This document shows positions 8,442-16,882 of a stretch of DNA of 64,000 nucleotides, in pieces. The stretch's first letter is position 1, and every line of letters starts with the position of its first letter. The notes under the pieces are model-generated. The model saw nothing but the letters and a program-made list of their open reading frames with translations, had not been told where the DNA came from and made no database searches. The stretch is taken from positions 2,852,001 to 2,916,000 of the forward strand of contig NZ_JAUSWW010000001.1 in the NCBI RefSeq assembly GCF_030815415.1. Direction: 5' to 3'. The DNA comes from Streptomyces canus (GTDB lineage Bacteria; Actinomycetota; Actinomycetes; Streptomycetales; Streptomycetaceae). The position numbers and the translations under genes were made by a program.

Positions 8442-9269
8442 CTACCTCCCCTGCCACTTCGGAGGGCGCTTCTCCGTGAACGCCGCATGGAACTCCGCGT
8501 AGTCCTCGCCGTTCATCAGCAGCGCCTGCGTCGAGGCATCCAGTTCCACACTCGCCGCCAGCGGCATGTCCAGTTCCGCTGTCAGCAGTGCCTTCGTCTG
8601 GGCGTACGCCAGTGCCGGGCCGTCGGCCAGGCGGCGGGCCAGGGTCTGGGCGGCCTCGTCCACCGCGCCCTCGTCCGTCAGTTCGCTGATCAGGCCGATG
8701 CGCTCGGCCTCGGGTGCCCGCACCGGTTCGCCGAGCATCAGCAGGCGGGTCGCATGGCCGAGGCCCACCACCCGGGGCAGCAGGTACGCCGCGCCCATGT
8801 CGCCGCCGGACAGTCCCACCCGGGTGAAGAGGAAGGCGAACCGGGCCGTGGGGTCCGCCACCCTGAAGTCCGCCGCCAGGGCCAGTACCGCCCCCGCGCC
8901 CGCCGCCACGCCGTGCACGGCCGCGATCACCGGGAACGGGCACTCCCGTACCGCCCGCACGACCTGCCCGGTCATCCGGTTGAAGTCGAGGAGCTCGGCC
9001 GTGTCCATCGACAGGGTCGCGCCGATGATCTCGTCCACGTCGCCGCCGGAGCAGAAGCCGCGGCCCTCGCCGGCCAGCACCAGGGCGCGTACCGACCGCT
9101 CCCGGGAGAGCTCGGCGAGCAGGTCGCGCAGGTCGGCGTAGGCGCCGAAGGTGAGCGCGTTGAGTTTGTCGGGGCGGGCGAGGGTCACGGTGGCGACGCC
9201 GGACGCCACCTCCACGCGCAGATGTTCCCAGCGGGTGGTGCGGGCGGCGGAGCCGGTGAAGGGACTCAT
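8442..9269 (-). CDS. Enoyl-CoA hydratase/isomerase (crotonase) family protein
   Basis: A 275-residue crotonase-fold enzyme. The oxyanion-hole motifs are clear: ALVLAGEGRGFCSGGDVDEI (first half) and AAVHGVAAGAGAVLALAADF (second), followed by FLFTRVGLSGGDMGAAYLLP, which carries the usual acidic residue region. The C-terminal trimerisation segment with EDYAEFHAAFTEKRPPKWQGR ends as in many family members. It is first in the minus-strand unit with the anthraniloyl-CoA monooxygenase and has the conserved TTGAC-TGYC-GTCA block upstream. Its likely role is hydration or ring cleavage of the alicyclic CoA intermediate. The exact reaction cannot be read from sequence. Confidence 0.85.
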   Translation of the reverse strand: MSPFTGSAARTTRWEHLRVEVASGVATVTLARPDKLNALTFGAYADLRDLLAELSRERSVRALVLAGEGRGFCSGGDVDEIIGATLSMDTAELLDFNRMTGQVVRAVRECPFPVIAAVHGVAAGAGAVLALAADFRVADPTARFAFLFTRVGLSGGDMGAAYLLPRVVGLGHATRLLMLGEPVRAPEAERIGLISELTDEGAVDEAAQTLARRLADGPALAYAQTKALLTAELDMPLAASVELDASTQALLMNGEDYAEFHAAFTEKRPPKWQGR

Positions 9270-9304
9270 GCGGTGCGGCCTCCCCAGACGAGGTGCGCTC
9301 TACC

Positions 9305-9352
9305 CTTCGAAACTATCACTCATCTTTGACTGCCGTCACGAGTGCGCGATAA
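9305..9352. promoter_or_regulatory. Second copy of TTGAC-TGYC-GTCA box upstream of crotonase
   Basis: TTGACTGCCGTCAC at 9326-9339 followed by GCGATA at 9346 repeats, with one mismatch in the first 14 bases, the block found at 3211-3234. The distance from the block to the start codon on the minus strand is similar in both cases (about 50-60 nt). Conservation limited to this block between two unrelated genes of one pathway is good evidence for a shared promoter/operator. Confidence 0.55.
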
Positions 9353-9363
9353 CACCTAACGGT

Positions 9364-9381
9364 GTGACCTGGGCCGGTCAC
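9364..9381. promoter_or_regulatory. Perfect inverted repeat GTGACC-N6-GGTCAC
   Basis: A perfect 6-bp palindrome with a 6-nt centre lies between the divergent crotonase and ATP-binding protein genes. It could be an operator for either. Half-site spacing does not match the Crp consensus (TGTGA-N6-TCACA), so I do not name a regulator. Confidence 0.3.
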
Positions 9382-9538
9382 ATCTGTCACGGCTCGTCGA
9401 CAGAGCCGCTACGGCGGGAGCAGCCGTGCGAGGGAGGGCGTTGTAGGGGGTAAGCCGCCCGGTAACGGGGTCGAAGGTCCCGTACGGTGCCCGTCGGATG
9501 CCTCTGCCGGGCGGCGCCGTACCATTCCTAAGGTTGAA

Positions 9539-9554
9539 AGCAGGACAGCCTGCT
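9539..9554 (+). promoter_or_regulatory. Hairpin AGCAGG-acag-CCTGCT covering the ribosome site
   Basis: A perfect 6-bp stem with a 4-nt loop ends one base before the ATG at 9556 and contains the only Shine-Dalgarno-like bases (AGGA) in one arm. In the transcript this would occlude the ribosome site, so translation of the ATPase gene may be conditional or weak. Confidence 0.35.
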
Positions 9555-9555
9555 C

Positions 9556-10008
9556 ATGAACGGAACCGCCTTGCAAGATCGCCCCTCAGCCTCCGCCTCC
9601 TGGCGCATTGCGCTGCCGCACTCGGCGGCTGCTGTGCCCGTCGCCCGCGCGCTGGTGCGCACGGCGCTGGCCGAGCTGAAGCACGGGGCCGACAGCGACA
9701 CCGCTGAGCTGCTGACGGCCGAGCTGGTCGCGAACGCCGTGGAGCACACCGCCGGGGACGCCCCGATTGAGCTCGTCGTGGAGCTGCTGCCCAGCGGCTG
9801 CCAGGTCGAGGTGCACGACCCGGACCCGGCGCCGCCCGGCAACCTCACCCGTCCCGTGGACACCGAGCCGGACCCCTGGCAGGAGCACGGGCGCGGCCTG
9901 CTGCTGATCCGCGCCCTGAGCTCGTCCTGCGGGCACCGCCCGACCGAGTCCGGCAAGGCGGTGTGGTTCAGGCTGTCGGCGGTGCCACCGCAGTGGCAGC
10001 CCGCGTAG
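9556..10008 (+). CDS. ATP-binding protein of the anti-sigma regulatory (HATPase_c_2) type
   Basis: A 150-residue stand-alone GHKL ATPase domain resembling SpoIIAB/RsbW-type anti-sigma factors, a family greatly expanded in Streptomyces. The N box is LLTAELVANAVEHT (about 55-68), the G1 region is VEVHDPDPAPPG, and the G2 box is EHGRGLLLIRALSS (about 114-127). Such proteins bind a sigma factor or anti-anti-sigma factor and may phosphorylate the latter. No partner gene is adjacent, which is usual for this family. It converges on the ornithine carbamoyltransferase gene with only 3 nt between the stops. Confidence 0.75.
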   Translation: MNGTALQDRPSASASWRIALPHSAAAVPVARALVRTALAELKHGADSDTAELLTAELVANAVEHTAGDAPIELVVELLPSGCQVEVHDPDPAPPGNLTRPVDTEPDPWQEHGRGLLLIRALSSSCGHRPTESGKAVWFRLSAVPPQWQPA

Positions 10009-10011
10009 CCG

Positions 10012-11019
10012 TCAGGCCAGCGTCGCCACCAGTACCGCCTTGATCGTGTGCATCCGGTTCTCCGCCTCGTCGAAGACGACCGAGTGGGACGACTCGAAGA
10101 CCTCGTCGGTCACCTCGAGGGACTCCAGGCCGTGGGAGTCGTATATCTCCTGGCCGACCTTCGTGCCCAGGTCATGGAAGGCCGGGAGGCAGTGCAGGAA
10201 CTTGACGTCCGGGTTGCCGGTGGCGCGCAGGACGTCCATGGTCACGGCGTACGGGGCAAGAGCCGTGATCCGCTCGTCCCAGACTTCCTTGGGCTCACCC
10301 ATGGAGACCCAGACGTCCGTGGCGACGAAGTCGGCGCCCACGACACCCTCCTCCAGGGACTCGGTGAGGGTGATCCTGGCCCCGCTGTCGACGGCGATCC
10401 GACGGGCCCTTTCCACGATGTCCTGGGCGGGCCAGTAGGTCTTGGGGGCGACGATCCGGACGTCCATGCCGAGCAGGGCGCCGGTGACCAGGTAGGAGTT
10501 GCCCATGTTGAAGCGGGCGTCGCCCAGGTAGGCGAAGGTGATCTCCTCGACCGGCTTGCTGCTGTGCTCGGTCATCGTCAGCACGTCGGCCAGCATCTGA
10601 GTGGGGTGCCAGTCGTCGGTGAGACCGTTGTAGACCGGCACTCCGGCGTACGCGCCGAGCGTCTCGACGGTGTCCTGGGCATCCCCGCGGAACTCGATCG
10701 CGTCGAAGAGCCGCCCCAGCACCCGTGCGGTGTCCTTCGTGGACTCCTTCTTGCCGATGTGCGAGCCCGAGGGGTCGATGTACGTCGTGGAGGCACCCTG
10801 GTCCGCCGCCGCGACCTCGAAGGAGCAGCGCGTGCGCGTCGAGGACTTCTCGAAGATCAGCGCGATGTTCCTCCCTCGCAGGTACTGCGTCTCGGTCCCC
10901 GCCTTCTTGGCCGCCTTCAGCTCGGCGGCCAGCTCGATCAGACCGAGGAACTCCGGCCCGGTGAAGTCGAGCTCCTTGAGGAAGTGGCGCCCGGCGAGGG
11001 CGGTCGGGACGGTCGCCAT
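10012..11019 (-). CDS. argF: Ornithine carbamoyltransferase
   Basis: A 335-residue ornithine carbamoyltransferase. The carbamoyl phosphate motif [14 protein letters not shown] (STRTR at about 60-64) and the ornithine-binding HCLPAFHD (about 275) are intact, as is the SMG loop in [16 protein letters not shown]. It transfers carbamoyl from carbamoyl phosphate to ornithine, or runs the reverse phosphorolysis of citrulline in the deiminase pathway. It lies 82 nt downstream of the arginine deiminase gene on the same strand, which favours a catabolic (arcB-like) role. ARG-box-like sequences in the gap favour arginine control by ArgR. Sequence alone does not separate the anabolic and catabolic forms. 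Confidence 0.92.
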   Translation of the reverse strand: MATVPTALAGRHFLKELDFTGPEFLGLIELAAELKAAKKAGTETQYLRGRNIALIFEKSSTRTRCSFEVAAADQGASTTYIDPSGSHIGKKESTKDTARVLGRLFDAIEFRGDAQDTVETLGAYAGVPVYNGLTDDWHPTQMLADVLTMTEHSSKPVEEITFAYLGDARFNMGNSYLVTGALLGMDVRIVAPKTYWPAQDIVERARRIAVDSGARITLTESLEEGVVGADFVATDVWVSMGEPKEVWDERITALAPYAVTMDVLRATGNPDVKFLHCLPAFHDLGTKVGQEIYDSHGLESLEVTDEVFESSHSVVFDEAENRMHTIKAVLVATLA

Positions 11020-11056
11020 GGGGGCGCTCCAGAGATACGAGTGACAGGGACCTTTG

Positions 11057-11090
11057 GAAGTCTATACGACTCTCAGCATTTCTATGCAAT
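11057..11090 (-). promoter_or_regulatory. ARG-box-like sites upstream of ornithine carbamoyltransferase
   Basis: On the minus strand the gap reads TTGCATAGAAATGCTGA (11074-11090), an imperfect palindrome GCAT-N4-ATGC, followed about 10 nt later by a second partial site, CGTATAGA. Both resemble the TTGCATA-type ARG boxes of Streptomyces. Location 40-70 nt before the argF start fits ArgR repression. This is an inference from motif similarity. Confidence 0.5.
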
Positions 11091-11101
11091 CCCTTGTGCG
11101 C

Positions 11102-12325
11102 CTATACGGCCGCCCGTTCGACCGGGCAGCTCATGCAGCGCGGTCCGCCCCTCCCCCGCCCCAGCTCGCTGCCCGGGATCTCGATGACCTCGATGCCCTG
11201 CTTGCGCAGATGGGTGTTGGTGGTGGCGTTGCGCTCGTAGGCGACGACGACGCCCGGTTCGACGGCGAGGACGTTGCAGCCGTCGTCCCACTGCTCGCGC
11301 GCGGCGGCATGCACGTCCTGGGTCGCGGTCAGCACGCGGATCTCGCTGAGCCCGAGGGCGGCCGCGATCGCGCGGTGCATGTGCTCCGGCGGATGGTCGG
11401 TGACCTTGAGCTCCTTGTCGCCGACGCCGGGTTCGATGGTGTACGAGCGGAGCATGCCGAGCCCGGCGTACTGGGTGAAGGTGTCGCCGTCGACCATCGT
11501 CATCACGGTGTCGAGGTGCATGAAGGCCCGCCGCTTGGGCATGTCGAGCGCCACGATCGTCTGGGCGGACCCGGCGGCGAACAGCTTGTGCGCGAGCATC
11601 TCCACGGCCTGGGGCGTGGTCCGCTCGCTCATGCCGATGAGGACGGCGCCGTTGCCGATGACGAGGACGTCCCCGCCCTCGATGGTGGACGGATAGTCGG
11701 CCTGGCCCTCGCTCCACACGCGGAACGTCTCGTCGCGGAAGAGGGGGTGGTGCCGGTAGATCGCCTCGAAGTGGACCGTCTCGCGCTGCCGGGCCGGCCA
11801 GCGCATGGCGTTGACGGAGACGCCGTCGTAGATCCAGGCGGAGGTGTCCCGGGTGAAGAGGTGGTTGGGCAGGGGGGCGAGGAGGAAGTCGTCGAGGTCC
11901 ATCACATGGAAGCGGACGGAGACCGGCTCCTCGTGCGCGTCCAGGAACTCCCTCTTGGTCATGCCGCCGACGAGCGCCTCGGCCAGCTCGGCCGCGGGCA
12001 GCGACGCGAAGGCGGCACGGAGGTGGTCGGTGGCCAGGACGCCGTACTCCTTCTCGTCGAAGACCCGGTCCAGGACGAGGGTGCGGGCCGCCGGGATCGC
12101 CAGGACCTCGGTGAGCAGGTCGCCGAAGAGGTGGACGGTGACCCCGCGGTCGCGCAGCACGTCCGCGAACCCGTCGTGCTCGGCGCGCGCCCGGCGCACC
12201 CACAGCACGTCGTCGAAGAGGAGTGCGTCCTTGTTGCCGGGGGTGAGCCTTTTGAGCTCGAGATCCGGCCGGTGCAGGATGACGCGGCGCAGCCGCCCGG
12301 CCTCGGAGTCGACATGGAATCCCAT
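11102..12325 (-). CDS. arcA: Arginine deiminase
   Basis: A 407-residue guanidino-group-modifying enzyme hydrolysing arginine to citrulline and ammonia. Diagnostic segments are [19 protein letters not shown], the [21 protein letters not shown] region, the [15 protein letters not shown] segment with its active-site His, and the C-terminal [12 protein letters not shown], whose first cysteine (about 397) is the nucleophile. ATG 12325 is preceded by AGGA at 8 nt; the open frame continues upstream, but into the divergent promoter. It is first in the pair with ornithine carbamoyltransferase. No carbamate kinase or arginine/ornithine antiporter is visible nearby, so the ADI pathway is not complete in this window. 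Confidence 0.92.
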   Translation of the reverse strand: MGFHVDSEAGRLRRVILHRPDLELKRLTPGNKDALLFDDVLWVRRARAEHDGFADVLRDRGVTVHLFGDLLTEVLAIPAARTLVLDRVFDEKEYGVLATDHLRAAFASLPAAELAEALVGGMTKREFLDAHEEPVSVRFHVMDLDDFLLAPLPNHLFTRDTSAWIYDGVSVNAMRWPARQRETVHFEAIYRHHPLFRDETFRVWSEGQADYPSTIEGGDVLVIGNGAVLIGMSERTTPQAVEMLAHKLFAAGSAQTIVALDMPKRRAFMHLDTVMTMVDGDTFTQYAGLGMLRSYTIEPGVGDKELKVTDHPPEHMHRAIAAALGLSEIRVLTATQDVHAAAREQWDDGCNVLAVEPGVVVAYERNATTNTHLRKQGIEVIEIPGSELGRGRGGPRCMSCPVERAAV

Positions 12326-12390
12326 GAGTCCATCCTGACCACCGGCGACAGTGTTCACCCCCCGCTTGACCACTTCCCTTTCTCGTCTCC

Positions 12391-12419
12391 TTGACGACAA
12401 TCATGTCGGAGGGTTATCG
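12391..12419 (+). promoter_or_regulatory. Candidate promoter TTGACG-N17-TTATCG
   Basis: TTGACG at 12391-12396 and TTATCG at 12414-12419 with 17-nt spacing stand 25 nt before the GTG start of the SPFH gene. The spacer contains CGACA-N4-TGTCG, a small palindrome that could bind a repressor. Confidence 0.4.
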
Positions 12420-12443
12420 TCGCCCAGACGAAAAGAGGGTCTC

Positions 12444-13448
12444 GTGGCAGACATCACCCGGCGCCTGGGCTGGCGCCATCTGCGTGGCGCACCGACCGCG
12501 CATGTGCGGCACCACCGCGGCGGAAAGCTCCTGCACGACGGTCCGGGCCTGAGCTTCTGGTTCCGCGCCCTGACCGCGGCGCTCTCCGAAGTACCGGTCG
12601 ACGACCGGGAGTTGGCGATGACCTTCCACGCCCGCACCTCCGACTTCCAGGACGTGGCGGTGCAGGCGACCGTGACCTACCGGATCAGCGACCCGACGCT
12701 CGCCGCGGCCCGCCTGGACTTCTCGATCGACCCGGACACGGGCGCGTGGCGCGGCACCCCGCTGGAGCAGCTGGGCACGCTGCTCACGGAGACGGCACAG
12801 CAGCACGCGCTGGATGTGCTGGCCCGTACGCCGTTGTCGGCGGCGCTGATGGACGGTGTGGCGGCGGTACGGGAGCGGGTGACGGCGGGGCTGGCGACGG
12901 AACCGCGGCTGCCGGCCACGGGGATCGAGGTGGTGGCCGTCCGGGTGGTCGCGCTGCGACCCGAGCCGGAGGTGGAGCGGGCGCTGCGCACCCCGGCCCG
13001 CGAGCAGATCCAGCAGGAGGCGGACCGGGCGACGTACGAGCGCCGGGCGGTGGCGGTCGAGCGGGAGCGGACGATCGCCGAGAACGAGCTGGCCAGCCAG
13101 ATCGAACTCGCCCGGCGCGAGGAGCAGTTGGTGGAGCAGCGCGGCACGAACGCCCGGCGGGAGGCGGAGGAGCACGCGGCGGCGGACGCGGTACGGGCCG
13201 AGGCGGAGGCGGCACGATCGGTCAGGCTGGCCCACGCCGAGGCCGAGGGCGCGCAGGCGGTGGGCGCGGCACGGGCCCAGGCGCAGGCGGCGTGGCTCCA
13301 GGTGCACACGGAGGTGGACGTGGCCGTCCTGCACGCGCTCACCGCGACCCGGCTGGCGGAGAACCTCCCCCGCATCGACAGCGTGACGGTGTCGCCGGAC
13401 GTCCTGACCGGGCTGCTGGCCAGGCTGGGCACGCAGGACCGGACGTGA
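12444..13448 (+). CDS. SPFH/Band 7 domain (slipin-like) protein
   Basis: A 334-residue protein with an SPFH (stomatin/prohibitin) domain in about 20-190, including VPVDDRELAMTFHARTSDFQDVAVQATVTYRIS. A long Ala/Glu/Arg-rich helical region (about 195-290) follows and should form a coiled coil, as in other slipins. I see no hydrophobic N-terminal anchor, which many relatives have, so membrane attachment would depend on partners or hydrophobic patches. GTG 12444 follows GAGGG at good spacing. Its stop overlaps the GTG of the NAD-kinase-like gene (GTGA), so the two are made together. Function is unknown; scaffold roles are typical for the family. Confidence 0.75.
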   Translation: MADITRRLGWRHLRGAPTAHVRHHRGGKLLHDGPGLSFWFRALTAALSEVPVDDRELAMTFHARTSDFQDVAVQATVTYRISDPTLAAARLDFSIDPDTGAWRGTPLEQLGTLLTETAQQHALDVLARTPLSAALMDGVAAVRERVTAGLATEPRLPATGIEVVAVRVVALRPEPEVERALRTPAREQIQQEADRATYERRAVAVERERTIAENELASQIELARREEQLVEQRGTNARREAEEHAAADAVRAEAEAARSVRLAHAEAEGAQAVGAARAQAQAAWLQVHTEVDVAVLHALTATRLAENLPRIDSVTVSPDVLTGLLARLGTQDRT

Positions 13449-14335
13449 GCCTCGCCCCGCGGGTCGTCCTCGTCCACCGCACCACGGAGTACGAGGAGTT
13501 GGTGGCCCACCACGGCACCCACGGCCAGGCCGCCTTCTTCCTCTCCTCCCGGGGCCGGGACATCGAGGAGGTGGCCGAGCGCCACCGCCGTACGCGACGC
13601 GCGCTCGCGGAGGTGACGGCGGCGATCCCTCTGACCTGGCGTCAGTCACGGGTGGAACGCGGCGACTTGGACCGCTTCCTGTTCGCCCCCGAGGACGTGG
13701 TGGTCGTGGTCGGCCAGGACGGACTGGTGGCGAACGCGGCCAAGTACCTCTCCGGGCAACCGGTGGTGGGCATCGACACCGACCCCGGCCGCAACCCGGG
13801 TGTGCTGGTGCGCCATCGCCCCCAGGACGCGGCGAGACTCCTGACGGCCGGCGCCCCTGCCGTCGATGAACTCACCATGGTCGAGGCGGTCGCCGACGAC
13901 AGCCAGCGTCTGGTCGCCCTCAACGAGATCTACCTGGGCGCCCCGGGCCACCAGACCGCCCGCTACCGCCTGGGCCTCGACGGCCACGGGGGTGCCGCCG
14001 AGGCCCAGGCTTCCTCCGGAGTGCTGGTGGGCACGGGGACGGGCGCGACGGGGTGGGTGCGGTCGGTGTGGCAGGAACGGGGCAGCGGCCTGCCTCTGCC
14101 CCGCCCCACCGAGGACCGCCTGCTGTGGTTCGTCCGCGAGGCCTGGCCCTCGCCGGCCACCGGTACGTCACTGGTGGCCGGCGAACTGCCGGCGTCGGCC
14201 GCCCTGCACCTCACCGTCGAGTCCGAACGGCTGATCGCGTTCGGGGACGGGATGGAGTCGGACGCCCTGGAGCTGACCTGGGGCCAGAGCGTCCGCGTGG
14301 GTGTGTACGCGGAGCGGCTGAGGCTGGTCGGCTGA
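13445..14335 (+). CDS. NAD kinase-like protein with altered GGDGT motif
   Basis: A 296-residue protein resembling the ATP-NAD kinase/diacylglycerol kinase fold. The stretch DVVVVVGQDGLVANAAKYL (about 84-102) corresponds to the GGDGT nucleotide motif but reads GQDGL, and VGTGTGATGWVRS (about 200) corresponds to the TGSTAY region. The remaining conserved elements, such as PVVGIDTDPGRNPGVL and NEIYLG, keep the family spacing. The altered motif makes catalytic activity uncertain; it may be a binding or sensor protein. It is translationally coupled to the SPFH protein, suggesting a membrane-linked two-protein module. It converges on pnkp with 3 nt between stops. Confidence 0.65.
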   Translation: MSLAPRVVLVHRTTEYEELVAHHGTHGQAAFFLSSRGRDIEEVAERHRRTRRALAEVTAAIPLTWRQSRVERGDLDRFLFAPEDVVVVVGQDGLVANAAKYLSGQPVVGIDTDPGRNPGVLVRHRPQDAARLLTAGAPAVDELTMVEAVADDSQRLVALNEIYLGAPGHQTARYRLGLDGHGGAAEAQASSGVLVGTGTGATGWVRSVWQERGSGLPLPRPTEDRLLWFVREAWPSPATGTSLVAGELPASAALHLTVESERLIAFGDGMESDALELTWGQSVRVGVYAERLRLVG

Positions 14336-14338
14336 CCG

Positions 14339-16882
14339 TCACAACCGCGGGTCCACCGGTTCCGACTCCAGTGCCAGCACCCCGAACACCGCCTCGTGCA
14401 CCCGCCACAGCGGCTCGCCCTCGGCCAGGCGGTCCAGGGCCTCCAGGCCGAGCGCGTACTCGCGGATCGCGAGCGAGCGCTTGTGGTTGAGGAAGCGGCC
14501 GCGCAGCCGGGTCAGGTTGTCGGGGCGGGTGTACTCCGGGCCGTAGATGATCCGGAGGTACTCGCGGCCGCGGCACTTGATGCCGGGCTGCACCAGGCGC
14601 CCCTCCTCGGTGCGCACCACCGCACCCAGCGGCTTGACCACCATGCCCTCGCCGCCGCGGCCGGTCATCTCCAGCCACCAGTCGACGCCCGCCCGGACCG
14701 ACTCGGGGTCGGCCGTGTCGACGTAGAGGCGACGGGTGGTCTGGAGCAGGCCCGTGCCGTCGTGCTCCACGAGGCGGTCCAGCAGGGCCAGTTGCTCGTC
14801 GTGGGGCAGGGACGCCAGGTTGCGGCCCTGCACGGCCAGGATCTGGAACGGGGCCAGGCGTACGCCGTCCAGGCCCTGCGTCGGCCAGCAGTAGCGCCGG
14901 TACGCCTCGGTGAACGCGGCCGCGTTCGAGGCCCGTTCCCGCTGGCGCCCCAGCAGGTCCGTGACGTCGACGCCCCGCTCCGCCGCTCCCTCCAGCGCGG
15001 CCAGCGCACCCGGGAACACCGCCCCGGACGCGGCACCGACGGCCGCGTACTGCGAGCGCAGCAGCCCCGACGCCTTCAGCGACCACGGCATCAGCTCGGC
15101 GTCCAACAGGAGCCAGTCCGTGTCGAGTTCGGCCCACAGACCGGCCTCGGTGACCGCAGCGCGCAGCCGGCCGAGGATCTCCTCCGTCACCGACTCGTCG
15201 TCGAAGAACGGGCGACCCGTGCGGGTGTACAGCGAGCCGGTCGGGCCGTCCACTCCGAACCGCTTGCGTGCCGCTTCCGCGTCCCGGCACACCAGCGCCA
15301 CGGCCCGCGAGCCCATGTGCTTCTCCTCGCACACGACCCGTGCGACCCCGTCCGACGCGTACTGCGCGAAGGCCTCGACCGGGTGCTCCAGATAGCCCTC
15401 GACCTGCGAGGTCGCCGTCGGAGCCATGGTCGGCGGGAGGTACGGCAGCAGTCGCGGGTCCACCGCGAAACGGCTCATGACCTCGAGGGCCGCGGCCGCG
15501 TTCTCCTCACGGATCGCGACACGGCCCTGGTACCGGGTCTCCACCGCACGGCGGCCGTGCACGTCCGCCAGGTCCAGGGGCCGCCCGTCGTGTCCGCCCG
15601 GCGCCTCCGACTTCAGCGGCTTCACCGGCTCGTACCAGACCTTCTCCGCCGGTACGTCGACCAGCTCCCGCTCCGGCCAGCGCAGCGCCGTGAGCTTGCC
15701 GCCGAAGACGGCGCCGGTGTCCAGGCAGATGGTGTTGTTGAGCCAGGTCGCCTCCGGGACGGGGGTGTGGCCGTAGACCACGACCGCCCGGCCCCGGTAG
15801 TCCTCGGCCCACGGGTAGCGCACCGGCAGGCCGAACTCGTCGGTCTCCCCGGTGGTTTCGCCGTACAGCGCGTGCGAGCGGACCCGGCCCGAGGTGCGGC
15901 CGTGGTACTTCTCCGGCAGACCGGCGTGGCAGACGACCAGCCTGCCGCCGTCGAGGACGTAGTGGCTGACCAGTCCGTCGATGAACTCCCTCACCTCGGC
16001 GAGGAACTCCTCGGACTCCCCCTCCATCTGCTCGATGGTCTCGGCGAGCCCGTGGGTGGGCTGGACCTTGCGGCCCTTGAGGTAACGGCCGTACTTGTTC
16101 TCGTGGTTGCCGGGCACGCACAGCGCGTTCCCGGACTTCACCATCGACATCACGCGGCGCAGCACACCCGGGCTGTCCGGGCCGCGGTCGACGAGGTCGC
16201 CGACGAAGACCGCGGTGCGGCCCTCGGGGTGCATCCCGTCGACGTAGCCCAACTTGCCCAGCAGCGACTCCAGTTCGGAGCCGCAGCCGTGGATGTCGCC
16301 GACGATGTCGAACGGGCCGGTGAGGTGGGTGAGGTCGTTGAAACGCTTCTCGGTGCGGACGGTGGCGTTCTCGATGTCCTCCACGCCCCGCAGGACGTGC
16401 ACCTTGCGGAACCCCTCGCGCTCCAGGTGCCGGACGGAGCGGCGGAGTTCGCGGATGTGGCGCTTGATGACCCGGATCGGCATGTCCGACCGGTCGGTGC
16501 GGGACGCGTTGCGCTCGGCGCACACGTTCTCCGGCACATCGAGGACGATGGCGATGGGCAGGACGTCGTACTGCCTGGCCAGCTCGATCAGCTGGCGCCG
16601 GGAGTCCGACTGCACGCTGGTCGCGTCCACGACCGTACGACGGCCGGCGGCGAGGCGTTTGCCCGCGATGTAGTGGAGCACGTCGAAGGCGTCCTTCGTC
16701 GCGCCCTGGTCGTTCTCGTCGTCGGAGACCAGGCCGCGGCAGAAGTCCGAGGAGATGATCTCGGTGGACGTGAAGTGCCTCCGGGCGAACGTCGACTTGC
16801 CGGAGCCGGAGGCTCCGACGAGGACGACGAGGGAGAGGTCGGTGACGGGCAGCACGCGCCCCTTGGTCTGGTTCTCGGTCAT
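14339..16882 (-). CDS. pnkp: Polynucleotide kinase-phosphatase-ligase Pnkp (RNA repair)
   Basis: An 847-residue bacterial Pnkp with the three expected modules. The 5'-kinase domain has the P-loop GASGSGKST at 23-31. The metallophosphoesterase 3'-phosphatase domain has GDIHGCGSELE, GDLVDRGPDS, GNHENKYGR and HAGLP (about 180-400). The C-terminal adenylyltransferase/ligase domain has EEKHMGSRA with the candidate nucleophile lysine near 520, and later ELDTDWLLLDAE and GMVVKP. Pnkp heals and seals broken RNA ends with Hen1. The start ATG 16882 overlaps the hen1 stop (ATGA), so the two are coupled. This arrangement and domain order match the characterised Clostridium thermocellum system. Confidence 0.93.
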   Translation of the reverse strand: MTENQTKGRVLPVTDLSLVVLVGASGSGKSTFARRHFTSTEIISSDFCRGLVSDDENDQGATKDAFDVLHYIAGKRLAAGRRTVVDATSVQSDSRRQLIELARQYDVLPIAIVLDVPENVCAERNASRTDRSDMPIRVIKRHIRELRRSVRHLEREGFRKVHVLRGVEDIENATVRTEKRFNDLTHLTGPFDIVGDIHGCGSELESLLGKLGYVDGMHPEGRTAVFVGDLVDRGPDSPGVLRRVMSMVKSGNALCVPGNHENKYGRYLKGRKVQPTHGLAETIEQMEGESEEFLAEVREFIDGLVSHYVLDGGRLVVCHAGLPEKYHGRTSGRVRSHALYGETTGETDEFGLPVRYPWAEDYRGRAVVVYGHTPVPEATWLNNTICLDTGAVFGGKLTALRWPERELVDVPAEKVWYEPVKPLKSEAPGGHDGRPLDLADVHGRRAVETRYQGRVAIREENAAAALEVMSRFAVDPRLLPYLPPTMAPTATSQVEGYLEHPVEAFAQYASDGVARVVCEEKHMGSRAVALVCRDAEAARKRFGVDGPTGSLYTRTGRPFFDDESVTEEILGRLRAAVTEAGLWAELDTDWLLLDAELMPWSLKASGLLRSQYAAVGAASGAVFPGALAALEGAAERGVDVTDLLGRQRERASNAAAFTEAYRRYCWPTQGLDGVRLAPFQILAVQGRNLASLPHDEQLALLDRLVEHDGTGLLQTTRRLYVDTADPESVRAGVDWWLEMTGRGGEGMVVKPLGAVVRTEEGRLVQPGIKCRGREYLRIIYGPEYTRPDNLTRLRGRFLNHKRSLAIREYALGLEALDRLAEGEPLWRVHEAVFGVLALESEPVDPRL

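Noticed and set aside
9364..9381. Crp-binding site
   Set aside because: The palindrome GTGACC-N6-GGTCAC has the wrong half-site spacing for Crp (TGTGA-N6-TCACA).
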